From NCBI GenBank assembly GCA_022827245.1, contig JAJDTI010000089.1:21810-85809 (forward strand): DNA of 64,000 bases. The letters run 5' to 3'. The notes under the pieces are model-generated. The model did not search any database. It saw only the letters and a program-made list of their open reading frames with translations, and was not told the origin of the DNA. This DNA is from Pseudomonadales bacterium. Its GTDB lineage: Bacteria; Pseudomonadota; Gammaproteobacteria; Pseudomonadales; Azotimanducaceae. Below, piece after piece: positions 39,065 through 48,138 of this stretch; within the stretch, counting starts at the first letter, position 1; every line of letters starts with the position of its first letter. Position numbers and translations under genes: made by a program.

Positions 39065-39400
39065 ATGAGCCAGGAAGTCTTGGACACGATCCGGGAACAG
39101 ATCGACGCCAACCCCATCCTCCTTTACATGAAGGGCTCTCCGCAGGCACCGCAGTGCGGTTTCTCCGCGCAGACCGTGCAGTGCCTGATGGCCTGCGGGG
39201 AACGGTTCGCCTACGTCGACATCCTGAGCCACCCCGCCATCCGGGCGACGCTCCCGCAGTACGCCAACTGGCCGACTTTCCCGCAGCTCTACGTCGAGGG
39301 CGAACTGGTCGGCGGCTGCGACATCGTGACGGAGATGTACCAGTCGGGCGAACTCGAGCCGCTCGTCAAGGAAGCGGCCGGGCGGGCCGAGGACAGCTAG
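39065..39400 (+). CDS. grxD: monothiol glutaredoxin, Grx4 family
   Basis: A 111-aa protein with the CGFS active site (PQCGFSAQTVQ), glutathione-binding YANWPTFPQLYV and GGCDIVTEM. Grx4 proteins bind a bridging [2Fe-2S] cluster with BolA partners and help deliver iron-sulfur clusters. ATG 39065 gives the typical short N-terminus MSQEVLDTIREQI. It converges on the RNase T gene with a 15-base gap. Confidence 0.95.
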   Translation: MSQEVLDTIREQIDANPILLYMKGSPQAPQCGFSAQTVQCLMACGERFAYVDILSHPAIRATLPQYANWPTFPQLYVEGELVGGCDIVTEMYQSGELEPLVKEAAGRAEDS

Positions 39401-39415
39401 CGGCGCCTCGCCCCC

Positions 39416-40048
39416 TCAGTCCGTCCCGAGGAGGTCCGGGATCAGCCCCGCCGGGGCGGAAGCGTCCCAGGTGTTGACGATCGAGCAGAACAGGCGCGCC
39501 GTCGTTTCCGCGTCGTAGCCCGCGCTGTGCGCCCGCTCGTCCTCGAACGCGAGGCCCGCTCGCGCGCACGCCTCGCTGAGCACCGTGTGCCCGTACGCGA
39601 GGGCCGCGAGTGAAGCGGTGTCGAGCACCGTGAAAGGGTGGAAGGGATTGCGTCCGATGCGGTTGCGCGCGGCCGCCTCCATCAGGAACCCGTGATCGAA
39701 GTGGGCGTTGTGCGCCGTCAACACGGCCCGCTGACAGCCGTTGCGCCGGACCACGCCGCGCACGAAGCGGAACATCTCCCGCGTCGCCTCGGCTTCGGGC
39801 ACGGCGCCCCGCTTCGCATCGCCGAGTTCGATGCCCGTCAACTGCAGCGAGGCGGCCTCGACGCGGGTGTCCGGATGCGGCTCCACGTTCCAGGTCCGCA
39901 GCGTCTCGATCCCGAGCAGCCCCTCGGTCCAGGCGAGACTGACGGCCGCGATTTGCAGGACGGCGTGGACTTCCTTGTCGAAGCCCCCCGTCTCCAGGTC
40001 GACGACGACCGGCGCAAAGCCGCGAAAACGGGCTTTCATCTGACTCAT
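39416..40048 (-). CDS. rnt: ribonuclease T
   Basis: A 210-aa DEDD-type 3'-5' exonuclease that trims tRNA and stable RNA ends. Exo I: PVVVDLETGGFD; Exo II: LTAHNAHFDHGFLME; Exo III: HSAGYDAETTARLFCSIV with His and Asp. ATG 40048 (MSQMKARFRG) or 40039 are both possible; the longer frame to 40132 is not family-like. In many Gammaproteobacteria rnt neighbours grxD, as here. Confidence 0.94.
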   Translation of the reverse strand: MSQMKARFRGFAPVVVDLETGGFDKEVHAVLQIAAVSLAWTEGLLGIETLRTWNVEPHPDTRVEAASLQLTGIELGDAKRGAVPEAEATREMFRFVRGVVRRNGCQRAVLTAHNAHFDHGFLMEAAARNRIGRNPFHPFTVLDTASLAALAYGHTVLSEACARAGLAFEDERAHSAGYDAETTARLFCSIVNTWDASAPAGLIPDLLGTD

Positions 40049-40217
40049 CGCGCCCCCTCGTGTCCCCCCGGCCGATGCGTCGTCCCGGTCCTTCTGACGG
40101 ACTAACTTAACACGCCGCAACCCCGCTCCCATGCCTGGTTCGGAGGTCCCGACCGGCGCCGCTTCCGCGCGTGGACCCCTGCTGTACCATTACGCGTTTT
40201 TTCTCCGGGGGCACGGG

Positions 40218-41429
40218 ATGAAGATCGTGCTGGCGTATTCGGGCGGTCTCGACACCTCGGTGATCTGCCGGTGGTTGCAGGAGGTCTACGACGCCGAGGT
40301 GGTGACCTTCACGGCCGACATCGGCCAGGGGGAGGAGGTGGAGCCGGCGCACGAGAAGGCGCGGGCCCTCGGCGTCGAAGAGATCTACATCGAGGACCTG
40401 ACGGAAGAGTTCGTGGCGGACTTCGTCTATCCCATGTTCCGCGCGAACACCGTCTACGAGGGCGAGTACCTGCTCGGCACGAGCATCGCCCGTCCGCTCA
40501 TCGCCAAGCGGCTGGTGGAGATCGCCGCCGAGACCGGCGCCGAGGCCGTCGCGCACGGCGCCACCGGCAAGGGTAACGACCAGGTGCGCTTCGAACTGGG
40601 CGCCTACGCGCTCGACCCCGACATCCGCGTCATCGCCCCGTGGCGGGAGTGGGACCTCACCTCGCGGGAGGCGCTGATGGCGTGGTGCGAGAGTCGCCAG
40701 ATTCCCGTGGATTTCCACCAGGGGGAGAAGCCGCCCTATTCCATGGACGCCAACCTCCTGCACATCTCCTACGAGGGCGGCGAGCTCGAAGATCCCGCCA
40801 GCGAGCCCGACGCGGCGATGTGGCGCTGGACCGTCTCGCCGGAGGAAGCCCCGGACACGCCGGTCACCATCGACCTCGACTTCGAGCGCGGCGACGTCGT
40901 CGCCGTCGACGGCACGGCCATGACGCCGGCGGCGGTGCTCCGCCACCTCAACGAGATCGGGGGAGCGCACGGCATCGGCCGCAGCGACATCGTCGAGAAC
41001 CGCTACGTCGGCATGAAGTCCCGCGGCTGCTACGAGACCCCGGGCGGCACGATCCTCCTGAAGGCCCACCGCGCCATGGAGTCCATCACCATGGACCGGG
41101 AGGTCATGCACCTGCGCGACGAGCTGATGCCGCGGTACGCGAAAATCATCTACAACGGCTACTGGTGGTCACCGGAGCGGCAGGTCCTGCAGGCGCTCAT
41201 CGACGCGTCCCAGCAGGTGGTCAACGGGCGCGTGCGGCTCAGGCTCTACAAGGGCAACGTCTCCGTCGCCGCCCGCTGGTCGTCCTCCGACAGCCTCTAC
41301 GATGCCGACGTCGTCACCTTCGAGGACGACGGCGGCGCCTACCGGCAGGCGGACGCGGAGGGCTTCATCCGCCTGAACGCGCTGCGGCTGCGGCTGGCGG
41401 CGAAGCAGGGGCGCGGTTACCGCGGCTGA
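40218..41429 (+). CDS. argG: argininosuccinate synthase
   Basis: A 403-aa ATP-dependent ligase joining citrulline and aspartate. P-loop-like AYSGGLDTS, then [14 protein letters not shown], and [24 protein letters not shown] 40218 has a GGGGGCACGGG purine stretch upstream. Length is typical. argH lies elsewhere in the window (22356-23735). Confidence 0.97.
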   Translation: MKIVLAYSGGLDTSVICRWLQEVYDAEVVTFTADIGQGEEVEPAHEKARALGVEEIYIEDLTEEFVADFVYPMFRANTVYEGEYLLGTSIARPLIAKRLVEIAAETGAEAVAHGATGKGNDQVRFELGAYALDPDIRVIAPWREWDLTSREALMAWCESRQIPVDFHQGEKPPYSMDANLLHISYEGGELEDPASEPDAAMWRWTVSPEEAPDTPVTIDLDFERGDVVAVDGTAMTPAAVLRHLNEIGGAHGIGRSDIVENRYVGMKSRGCYETPGGTILLKAHRAMESITMDREVMHLRDELMPRYAKIIYNGYWWSPERQVLQALIDASQQVVNGRVRLRLYKGNVSVAARWSSSDSLYDADVVTFEDDGGAYRQADAEGFIRLNALRLRLAAKQGRGYRG

Positions 41430-41474
41430 GTGACATCGTCCAGGGGTCTCTCAACCGCCCGCACCCGCTACGCG

Positions 41475-41694
41475 TCAGTCCAGAACGCTGTCCGCATGTA
41501 CGCGGAGCTCCCGCTTCGTCGGACGTCCCAACGCTTCGAGAATGATCTGCACGCCTTCTCTACGCGCGAACTTGAAGGCTGGGACGAAGTCGCTGTCGCC
41601 GGTGACCACCACGATCGCTTGGACGCGGCCGGTTAGCGAAAGCCGCGCGATGTCCAGTCCTTGGCCCGTCGATAAGGATCGCGTAGGTGTCCAC
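41475..41694 (-). pseudogene. NYN-domain (LabA/SWT1-like) protein, internally deleted
   Basis: Two pieces of one NYN/PIN-like RNase family protein in different frames. From GTG 41694 the first ten codons read VDTYAILIDG, the usual NYN start; then, out of frame, comes the middle and end: GLDIARLSLTGRVQAIVVVTG, GDSDFVPAFKFARREG, and ELRVHADSVLD. Roughly 60-70 codons between them are missing, including acidic active-site residues. The GDSDF motif survives. It is read as a relic of a gene that lost an internal block. Confidence 0.7.
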
Positions 41695-41869
41695 GCGCCG
41701 AAGGAGGCCGGTGCCGAGCGTGGATGCCCACCGAGGCGGTCATCGCTTGGATCAGGGACGCTCGGCACGGCCGCTTTTCCACCAAGGCACGTAGCCTACG
41801 GATACACCAGGCTCCGGTCAATCCGCTCTCGGCGCCTGACGGTTGCGTCCACGTGGCGGCACCAGGGGC

Positions 41870-43117
41870 CTACAGCCGCAGCCGGAGCTGGTTGTCGCGG
41901 CGGCCGCCGTTGGCGCCCCGCAACTCGTTGCGGCTCGAGTAGTCGAGCTGGTAGTAGCCGCCGGCCTCCCCGAGCCGCCCCGGGCGATACCGTTCGGAGG
42001 GATTCTCGCGGCCCTCGAGGCAGTGCAGGATCGCGTCCGCCAGGAACGCCTCGATCTTTAGCACGACGATCTTCTGGCGGAGACGCCCCTGGTCGTCCCG
42101 GTTCAGCACGTTGGGCAGCGTGTTCGTCGTGGCGAACTCGGTCAGCGCCCCCGCGTGCAGGTTCTCGCGCGCCTCCGGGGAAATGTAGGTGTGGGTGCAG
42201 TAAAAGTAGATGCGCCGCGGGCGCGTCCGTTCGTCGGCGTGCAGGAGGCCCGCCGCCTTGGCGATCGTGCCGCCGGTGCGCACCATGTCGTCGAGGATGA
42301 AGACCTCGCGATCCTTGAGCAGGGGCGCGTTCTCGGGCAACTCCATCTCCACGCTGCGTTGCCCGAGACGCTGCTTCTCGAGCACCACCACCTCGGCATC
42401 CTTGAGGCCAGTGAAACGCTGGACGCTGCGCACGAAGTCCTCGGCGCCCCGGTCCGGCGCCACCAGGCCCACGTTCTCGCCGAGCCCCTTCGGGTTCGAC
42501 ACCTGGAGGATGTAGTGGGCGACCAGGTAGGCGATGTCCAGGTTGAAGAACGCGGAACGTCCCCCGTTCGTGCCGTACACCTCGTCGTAGATCTTCCCGA
42601 GCACGTCCGGCTTGTGGTTGTGCACGGCGACCACCTGGTCGACGCCGGCCCCTTTCAGCATCTGCGCGTACAGATGCGCCGACGCCGGCTGTCCGTCGAA
42701 CTTCTTGTACGACTCGGGGCCCGTCATCTGGGGATGGTCCGTCGAGTGCGGTCCCCGGTCCTGGGCCGAGAAGAACAGGTCCGGTTCGACCAGCACGACA
42801 CGTTCAGCGCCGTTCTCCTTGGCCGCGGACGCGATCAGGAGGTTGCGCATCGCAAGCTCCACCCGGGTGTGCTGCGGGGACGACGTGGAGATGAGGTAGA
42901 CGCGCTTGCCCTCGAGGTGGCTGCCGATACCCTCGAGATCGGTCGCATCGTTGATGAAGCGGGGACAGAACTCCGTGTTGGCGAACGTCTTCAGCGAGAT
43001 GACGTCGGAGACTTGGGGTTCCTGTCCTACGTGGTGGGCGGTGTCGAGCGCGAACGAGGCATCCGACCAGTTGGACACGATCATCAGATCGTTCCGGTAG
43101 TGCAGTCCGCCGTCCAT
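41870..43117 (-). CDS. ribose-phosphate pyrophosphokinase-like protein, long form
   Basis: A 415-aa protein of the PRPP-synthetase/phosphoribosyltransferase fold. The PRPP-binding loop is VFILDDMVRTGGTIAKAAGL, and GLVAPDRGAEDFVRSV matches the ribose-phosphate/flag region. Ordinary Prs is near 315 aa; this one has an extra central segment (about 140-210, including GTNGGRSAFFNLDIAYLVAH) and a C-terminal tail with GGYYQLDYSSRNEL. It may make PRPP or act as a specialised paralogue. No second prs gene is in the window, so whether it is the housekeeping enzyme is unknown. Confidence 0.75.
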   Translation of the reverse strand: MDGGLHYRNDLMIVSNWSDASFALDTAHHVGQEPQVSDVISLKTFANTEFCPRFINDATDLEGIGSHLEGKRVYLISTSSPQHTRVELAMRNLLIASAAKENGAERVVLVEPDLFFSAQDRGPHSTDHPQMTGPESYKKFDGQPASAHLYAQMLKGAGVDQVVAVHNHKPDVLGKIYDEVYGTNGGRSAFFNLDIAYLVAHYILQVSNPKGLGENVGLVAPDRGAEDFVRSVQRFTGLKDAEVVVLEKQRLGQRSVEMELPENAPLLKDREVFILDDMVRTGGTIAKAAGLLHADERTRPRRIYFYCTHTYISPEARENLHAGALTEFATTNTLPNVLNRDDQGRLRQKIVVLKIEAFLADAILHCLEGRENPSERYRPGRLGEAGGYYQLDYSSRNELRGANGGRRDNQLRLRL

Positions 43118-43270
43118 CTTCCCCCTTTTCGCGCCTCCCCGCGGCCGCTGCCGGACCCGGCGCCAAGTGTGCCGTTTCCCCCTGGGAGCGCGCGCGGGCG
43201 ATCATAACACCGCGCCCCTTCGCGGAGGGGCGTCGCGTCGCGCGGCAGGCGGTCCGGGACAGGGTCCGCG

Positions 43271-43927
43271 TCAGTCGGCGGCCGACAACCGGCCCTTGAG
43301 GCCCGCGACCTCGAGTTCGAGCGCGGCGACGCGCTCCTCAAGCTCCGCAAGCCGTCCGGTGCGCGGTTCCGCCCGGGGCGTCACCACTTCCTGCTCCACG
43401 GACTCGATCGCGCCGGACAGCAGGTGCGCGTACTGATGGTCCCGGCGCCCGGGAACTCGCGCGAGCCTCGCGACCACCGCGCCACCCTCGCGGTCGGAAT
43501 CCATCAGCCGAAGCAGCGTCTCGACGACCGCCTCGTTGTCGGCGAAGGCGTGCAGGCGACCGCTCCGCGACCGGAGTTCGCCCGGGGTCTGCGGCCCACG
43601 CAGGAGGAGCAGGCAGACCACCGCGTACTCGTCCTCCGCCAGGGTCAGGTCGCTCAGCATCGTGTTGCACAAGCGCTGCCGGTACTTCACGACGCCGGTT
43701 CTGAAGTTCTCCTCGCTGGTGACGAGCGACTTGTCGTCCAGGTCCCGGGCCACCCGTTCGACCGTCGTGCGCTCCAGCGCCAGCACCGGGTCCCGGCTGG
43801 ATTTCTGGTTGCAGGCGGCCGTCAGCGCATTGAGCGTCAGCGGGCACTGGTCCGGCGTCAGCACGGCCTTCTCCATGAGGCAGCCGATGACGCGCGCCTC
43901 GTGGGGGCTCAGGTGGATGCGGGGCAT
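43271..43927 (-). CDS. YceH-family (DUF480) protein
   Basis: A protein of 218 aa. Family features: LSPHEARVIGCLMEKAVLTPDQCPLTLNALTAACNQKSSRDPV, abbreviated here to its landmarks LMEKAVLTPDQ, NALTAACNQKSSRDP, then RGPQTPGELRSRSGRLH. It folds as two winged helices and ends in a short coiled coil (RLAELEERVAALELEVAGL). The function is not known. It is 65 bases after nth on the same strand. Confidence 0.9.
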   Translation of the reverse strand: MPRIHLSPHEARVIGCLMEKAVLTPDQCPLTLNALTAACNQKSSRDPVLALERTTVERVARDLDDKSLVTSEENFRTGVVKYRQRLCNTMLSDLTLAEDEYAVVCLLLLRGPQTPGELRSRSGRLHAFADNEAVVETLLRLMDSDREGGAVVARLARVPGRRDHQYAHLLSGAIESVEQEVVTPRAEPRTGRLAELEERVAALELEVAGLKGRLSAAD

Positions 43928-43992
43928 GGCGCGGACCGTAGGAGAGTGGGCGGCGCACGTTAGACGCCCGCCACCCGACGGTCAACCGCGCG

Positions 43993-44637
43993 TCACTCGG
44001 GCTCCGGGTCGGTCTTCGCCCGGTACTCGCAGAGGTCCTCGATGACGCACGAGCCGCAGCGTGGCTTGCGCGCGATGCACACGTAGCGTCCGTGCAGGAT
44101 CAGCCAGTGGTGGGCGTCCCGCTTGAACTCGGCCGGAGTGAACCGGAGCAGCTTGTCCTCCACCTGGCGCGGCGTCTTGCCCGGCGCGAGCCGCGTCCGG
44201 TTGGCGACCCGGAAGATGTGCGTGTCGACGGCGATGGTCGGCTCGCCGAACGCGGTGTTCAGGACGACGTTCGCCGTCTTGCGGCCGACCCCGGGCAGCG
44301 ACTCGAGCGCGGCACGGTCGCGCGGTATTTCGCTGCCGTGAAGCTCGACCAGCAAGGCGCAGGTCTTCAGGATGTTCTCGGCCTTGGTGTTGAAGAGACC
44401 GATGGACTTGATGTGTTCCTTCAGGCGGTCGAGGCCCAGGGCGAGCATCGCTTCCGGCGTCGCCGCTTCCTCGAAGAGGGTCTTCGTCGCCAGGTTCACG
44501 CTCACGTCCGTCGCCTGCGCGGAAAGGATCACCGAGACGAGGAGTTCGAAGGGAGATCGGTGTTTGAGTTCCGTGGTCGGAGCCGGATCCTCCCGTTGCA
44601 GGCGCTCGTAGATCTCCTGGCGCTTCGCCTTGTTCAC
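43993..44637 (-). CDS. nth: endonuclease III
   Basis: A 214-aa DNA glycosylase/AP lyase for oxidised pyrimidines. Helix-hairpin-helix with catalytic Lys LPGVGRKTANVV, catalytic Asp in IAVDTHIFRVANR, and the [4Fe-4S] cluster loop CIARKPRCGSCVIEDLC with Cys-x6-Cys-x2-Cys-x5-Cys spacing. Normal length; MNKAKRQEIYERL is the usual start. Confidence 0.97.
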   Translation of the reverse strand: MNKAKRQEIYERLQREDPAPTTELKHRSPFELLVSVILSAQATDVSVNLATKTLFEEAATPEAMLALGLDRLKEHIKSIGLFNTKAENILKTCALLVELHGSEIPRDRAALESLPGVGRKTANVVLNTAFGEPTIAVDTHIFRVANRTRLAPGKTPRQVEDKLLRFTPAEFKRDAHHWLILHGRYVCIARKPRCGSCVIEDLCEYRAKTDPEPE

Positions 44638-44806
44638 CCGACCCCCAAGCCATCGACCGGGAGACCATTAGACTCCGCGCGGTCACGATCGGTCCAATGC
44701 CTCGGCGTCGAGGTCCTGGCGCACGCGATGCGTTAAAGTCGTAAAATCCGCAGGAACTCGGCCATATTCTCACTTTATCCTCAAATCGACCCGACGGAAC
44801 CTCGCT

Positions 44807-46342
44807 GTGAACGAAAAGTCCTCACCTTCGGCCATCGTCGACGCGATGCCGGAGGTCTTTGTCTCGCACGCACCGATCAGCGCGGAGGTGTCGCGCCGCG
44901 TCGCCCGGGGGCGCCTGCGCAAGCTCGCCACCCGCCTGTATACGCGGGACCCGGACACCGACGCGGCGGTCCTCGTGCGTCGCAACCTGTGGGACATCGT
45001 CGCCGGCTACTTCCCGGGAGCCTTGTTGGCCGACCGCACCGCCCTGGAGCTTGAGCCGGCGCGCGACGGCTCCGTGTGCCTGGTTACGCAACGCGGAGCC
45101 GACATCGCGCTGCCAGGGATCGTGCTACGGCCCCGCCGCGGGGCTCCACCCACCGCCGAAGATCGACCGTTTCTCGCCGGACTGTTCCTGAGCTCGCCGG
45201 CGCGCGCCTACCTGGACAACCTGCGGGCATCACGGACACGGCGCGGCCGACTGCCCCGTACGCTGCATCGACGAGACATCGAGGCGCACCTTGAGCGCAT
45301 GTTCGCAGCCGCGGGCGAGACCGCCGGCAACCGTCTGCGCCAGGACGCCCGCCGTGTCGCGCCCGCCATCGACCGCATGGCACAGCTCGCGGAACTCGAC
45401 GCCATCGTCGGGGCGCTCGCGGGCACTCGCGAGGCCCGGCTCTCGGCCCCCACGGCGCGCGCTCGGGCGGCCGGACAGCCTTATGACCCAGCTCGCCTGA
45501 CGCTGCTCGGCGAACTGCATGCCGAGCTGCTGCGTACCCCCTGCCCGTCGCGCCCTCCGCAGCGGCGCGACGGCATCGGTACCGCGACGCTCGCGTTCTT
45601 CGAAGCCTACTTCTCGAACTACATCGAGGGAACGGAGTTCACGCCGGAGGAAGCGGAGGCGATCGTCTTCGCCGGGCGCATCCCCGACCGGCTTCCGGCC
45701 GACGCACACGACGTGCTGGGCGTTTGGCGCATCGTGTCCGACGCGGCCGAGATGCGTCGTCTCCCGGCAACCGCGGCGGAGCTCATCGAGGTGCTGCGCG
45801 AACGTCATGCAGGCATGTTCGAGCGACGCCCCGACGGGGCGCCAGGCCAGTTCAAGACCGCCCCGAACCGCGTCGGCGCAATCGAGTTCGTACAGCCGGA
45901 CGCGGTCGTCGGCACTCTGGAGCGCGGTTTCGATCTGTACGAGACACTCGATGCGCCGTTCCACCGTGCCGCATTCATCCATTTCCTGATCTCCGAAGTA
46001 CACCCTTTCGCCGACGGCAACGGACGCATCGCGCGCATCATGATGAACGCCGAACTCGTCGACGGAGATCAGGAGCGTATCGTCATTCCCACGGTGTACC
46101 GTGACAACTACATCGCCGGCCAGCGGGCGCTGACCGCCGGCCATGGTGCAGTGCCGATGCTGCGCATGCTCGACTTCGCCTGGGACTGGACGGCGTCCGT
46201 CCCGTGGCGCGACGTGGAGACAACGAAGGCCACGCTCCGGGCGTGCCGCGCCTTCGACACCGCGGACGACGCGAATCCCCGCGAGACCCGGCTGACGATG
46301 CCGCCACGTCCCGCCGGATCCAGCGGCGCGCACATCCCCTGA
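44807..46342 (+). CDS. Fic-domain AMPylase with AbiEi-antitoxin-like N-terminal region
   Basis: A protein of 511 aa. The N-terminal 200 residues look like an AbiEi-type winged-helix antitoxin domain (ISAEVSRRVARGRLRKLATRLY, then FPGALLADRTALE). The C-terminal Fic domain has the active motif HPFADGNGRIARIMMN and an inhibitory helix SNYIEGTEF, fitting the (S/T)xxxE(G/N) pattern of class II self-inhibited Fic proteins. It may AMPylate a target when inhibition is lifted, with the N-terminus binding DNA. GTG 44807 is proposed. Codon use is like the core. It is a single gene with no partner antitoxin. Confidence 0.88.
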   Translation: MNEKSSPSAIVDAMPEVFVSHAPISAEVSRRVARGRLRKLATRLYTRDPDTDAAVLVRRNLWDIVAGYFPGALLADRTALELEPARDGSVCLVTQRGADIALPGIVLRPRRGAPPTAEDRPFLAGLFLSSPARAYLDNLRASRTRRGRLPRTLHRRDIEAHLERMFAAAGETAGNRLRQDARRVAPAIDRMAQLAELDAIVGALAGTREARLSAPTARARAAGQPYDPARLTLLGELHAELLRTPCPSRPPQRRDGIGTATLAFFEAYFSNYIEGTEFTPEEAEAIVFAGRIPDRLPADAHDVLGVWRIVSDAAEMRRLPATAAELIEVLRERHAGMFERRPDGAPGQFKTAPNRVGAIEFVQPDAVVGTLERGFDLYETLDAPFHRAAFIHFLISEVHPFADGNGRIARIMMNAELVDGDQERIVIPTVYRDNYIAGQRALTAGHGAVPMLRMLDFAWDWTASVPWRDVETTKATLRACRAFDTADDANPRETRLTMPPRPAGSSGAHIP

Positions 46343-46401
46343 GCCCGTCCCCGCCCACCCCGCGAGTCCGGTTCGGGTGTCGCTGGTATATTGCCCGACC
46401 C

Positions 46402-47484
46402 ATGCACATCGACAGGTTCGAGATCGTCACGGTGCAGGTCAGCGCGCGCACGACCTGGCTCCATGTCCTCCTGCACACCAATCTCGGGCTGGTCGGAGTT
46501 GCCGAGGCATCCCTGGGCAACCGCCGGGAACTGCCCGAACTCGGACAGTTCTTCGCCCTCGTCAAGGATCGGCCGGTCCCGGACGTGGAGACTTACCGCC
46601 GCCGCGGCCGCTCGATGGCGGCCCAGGGCGGACTGCGCGCGGCGACGGCCTTCAGCGCCATCGAGCATGCCCTCTGGGACCTCGCGGGCAAGGCCGAGGG
46701 CGTGCCCGCCCATGCGCTGCTCGGCGAGCGCGTCCGGGACGACGTGCTCCTCTACGGGAACATCAACCGGATGACGTCGGAGCGTACGCCCGACGGCTTC
46801 GCTGCGAGCGCGGAGCGGGCAGTGGCGGCGGGCTTCCGCGCGCTCAAGGCCGCCCCGTTCGACGGCTTTCCGCCCCGCTCGGACCCGGCAGGCGTGCGGG
46901 CGGCCATCGATCTCGGCATCCGCTGCCTCGAGTCGATCCGCGCGGCGGTCGGACCGGACATCGCGCTCAAGGTGGACTGCCACAGCCACTTCACCGAAGC
47001 GGAGGCCGTCCGGATCGCGGAGCGGCTCGAACCCGTCGGTCTCGACTGGTACGAGGAGCCGGTTCCGGCGGCAGACGCCGCGGCGACGGCTCGCATCCGC
47101 GAGGCCGTGCAGCAGCGGCTTGCCGGCGGCGAGATGAGCTTCGGTGTCGAGGGATTCGCGCCGCTCCTCGACGAGCACGCCGTCGACGTCGTCATGCCCG
47201 ACACGATGCACTGCGGCGGACTGGCCGAGGGACTGGCCATCGCCCACGCCGCCGACGACGCCGGCATCGCGGTCTCGCCGCACAACGCGGCCGGGCCCGT
47301 GTCGACGGCGGCGGCGCTGCAGCTCTGCGCCGTGGCGCCGGGGGTCGAGAGTCTCGAGCTCCAGTGGGGAGAGGTGCCCTGGCGGGCGGACCTCGTCGAG
47401 CCTCCCGAGCGGTTCGAAGACGGTCGCATGGCGATCCCCGACACGCCCGGGCTCGGGGTGAGGTTGCTGGACCCCCCCGCCTGA
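46402..47484 (+). CDS. enolase-superfamily enzyme, mandelate racemase/muconate lactonizing type
   Basis: A 360-aa (beta/alpha)7-beta barrel enzyme. Metal ligands are visible as Asp in LKVDCHSHF, Glu in WYEEPVPAAD and Glu in LAGGEMSFG; a His in VSPHNAAGP could be the base; the Lys in ALKAAPFD lies at the second strand. The N-terminal capping domain starts MHIDRFEIVTVQV. The substrate (probably a sugar acid or hydroxy acid) is not determinable. ATG 46402 chosen by family start. It stands alone after the Fic gene. Confidence 0.85.
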   Translation: MHIDRFEIVTVQVSARTTWLHVLLHTNLGLVGVAEASLGNRRELPELGQFFALVKDRPVPDVETYRRRGRSMAAQGGLRAATAFSAIEHALWDLAGKAEGVPAHALLGERVRDDVLLYGNINRMTSERTPDGFAASAERAVAAGFRALKAAPFDGFPPRSDPAGVRAAIDLGIRCLESIRAAVGPDIALKVDCHSHFTEAEAVRIAERLEPVGLDWYEEPVPAADAAATARIREAVQQRLAGGEMSFGVEGFAPLLDEHAVDVVMPDTMHCGGLAEGLAIAHAADDAGIAVSPHNAAGPVSTAAALQLCAVAPGVESLELQWGEVPWRADLVEPPERFEDGRMAIPDTPGLGVRLLDPPA

Positions 47485-47591
47485 CCCCCGGTCGAGCGCT
47501 GTTCGCCGGAGAGGCGCCCGGCCGACAGTCCCTGCCCGGCTGCCGCGGAGATGTCCACGGCCGCACCGTTGTCCGCGTGGCGGTGGAGCGG

Positions 47592-47930
47592 ATGGAGCCC
47601 GGCGCGCCGGTGGAGTTGGGCGAAACGTTGAGGGAGGCGACGATGACCCTGGCGGAACGGATGGGGGAGTGGCCCGTGCGGTGGTGCCGCGAGGGCGTGG
47701 CGCAGGGACGGCGCGAGGGTGTGGCGGAAGGCGTGGCGCAGCAGCGCGCCGTGCTGCGGCGTCAGGCGGCGCAGCGTTTCGGCGACGCCGTCGGCGGCGA
47801 GCTCGAGGCCATGCTTCGGGATACGGAGGACTGGGATCGGCTCGGCGCGGTTGCCGATCTGATCCTGAGCGCGGACGGCGGTTCGGACTTCAAGGCGCGG
47901 GTGGCCGGCGTGCTGCGCCGACCGGAGTAG
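47592..47930 (+). pseudogene. Rpn/YhgA-like nuclease family protein, C-terminal remnant
   Basis: About 112 residues that match the C-terminal end of Rpn-type (PD-(D/E)XK recombination-promoting) proteins: MTLAERMGEWPVRW, the Glu/Gly repeat EGVAQGRREGVAEGVAQ and the closing RFGDAVGGELEAMLRDTEDWDRL. The nuclease domain that should precede it (200 or so residues) is absent; upstream bases to the enolase-family stop are not family-like. In-frame ATG 47592 or GTG 47577 could start a short product. Confidence 0.65.
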
Positions 47931-47997
47931 CCCGGATGTCGCACCAGGCCGCTTGTGCATGGGACGCAAGCGCTTGGTGCCCCAAGGTTCAGGGGTT

Positions 47998-48105
47998 TCA
48001 TTCGACCAGTTCCCGCACCTCGTCCGCGAAACACAGCCACTTCCGCGGCCGGATGCGGCCGATGTCGGCCTCGCCGCAAAAGAGGCGCGGGTAGGGCGCG
48101 GTCAT
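47998..48105 (-). CDS. 35-aa open frame, possible gene remnant
   Basis: From ATG 48105 the minus strand encodes a short peptide with the core ADIGRIRPRKWLCFADEV. It lies in the same frame just after the DUF3604 stop codon (48139-48141). It is too short to assign and may be the tail of a lost gene. GC-ended codons give slight support. Confidence 0.25.
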   Translation of the reverse strand: MTAPYPRLFCGEADIGRIRPRKWLCFADEVRELVE

Positions 48106-48138
48106 GCGTTCGGGGTTCGGCGCGCCGTTCGTGTCCCG

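Noticed and set aside
47941..48138. CRISPR-like or repeat array between the Rpn remnant and DUF3604 gene
   Set aside because: No regularly spaced repeats were found here or elsewhere in the window.
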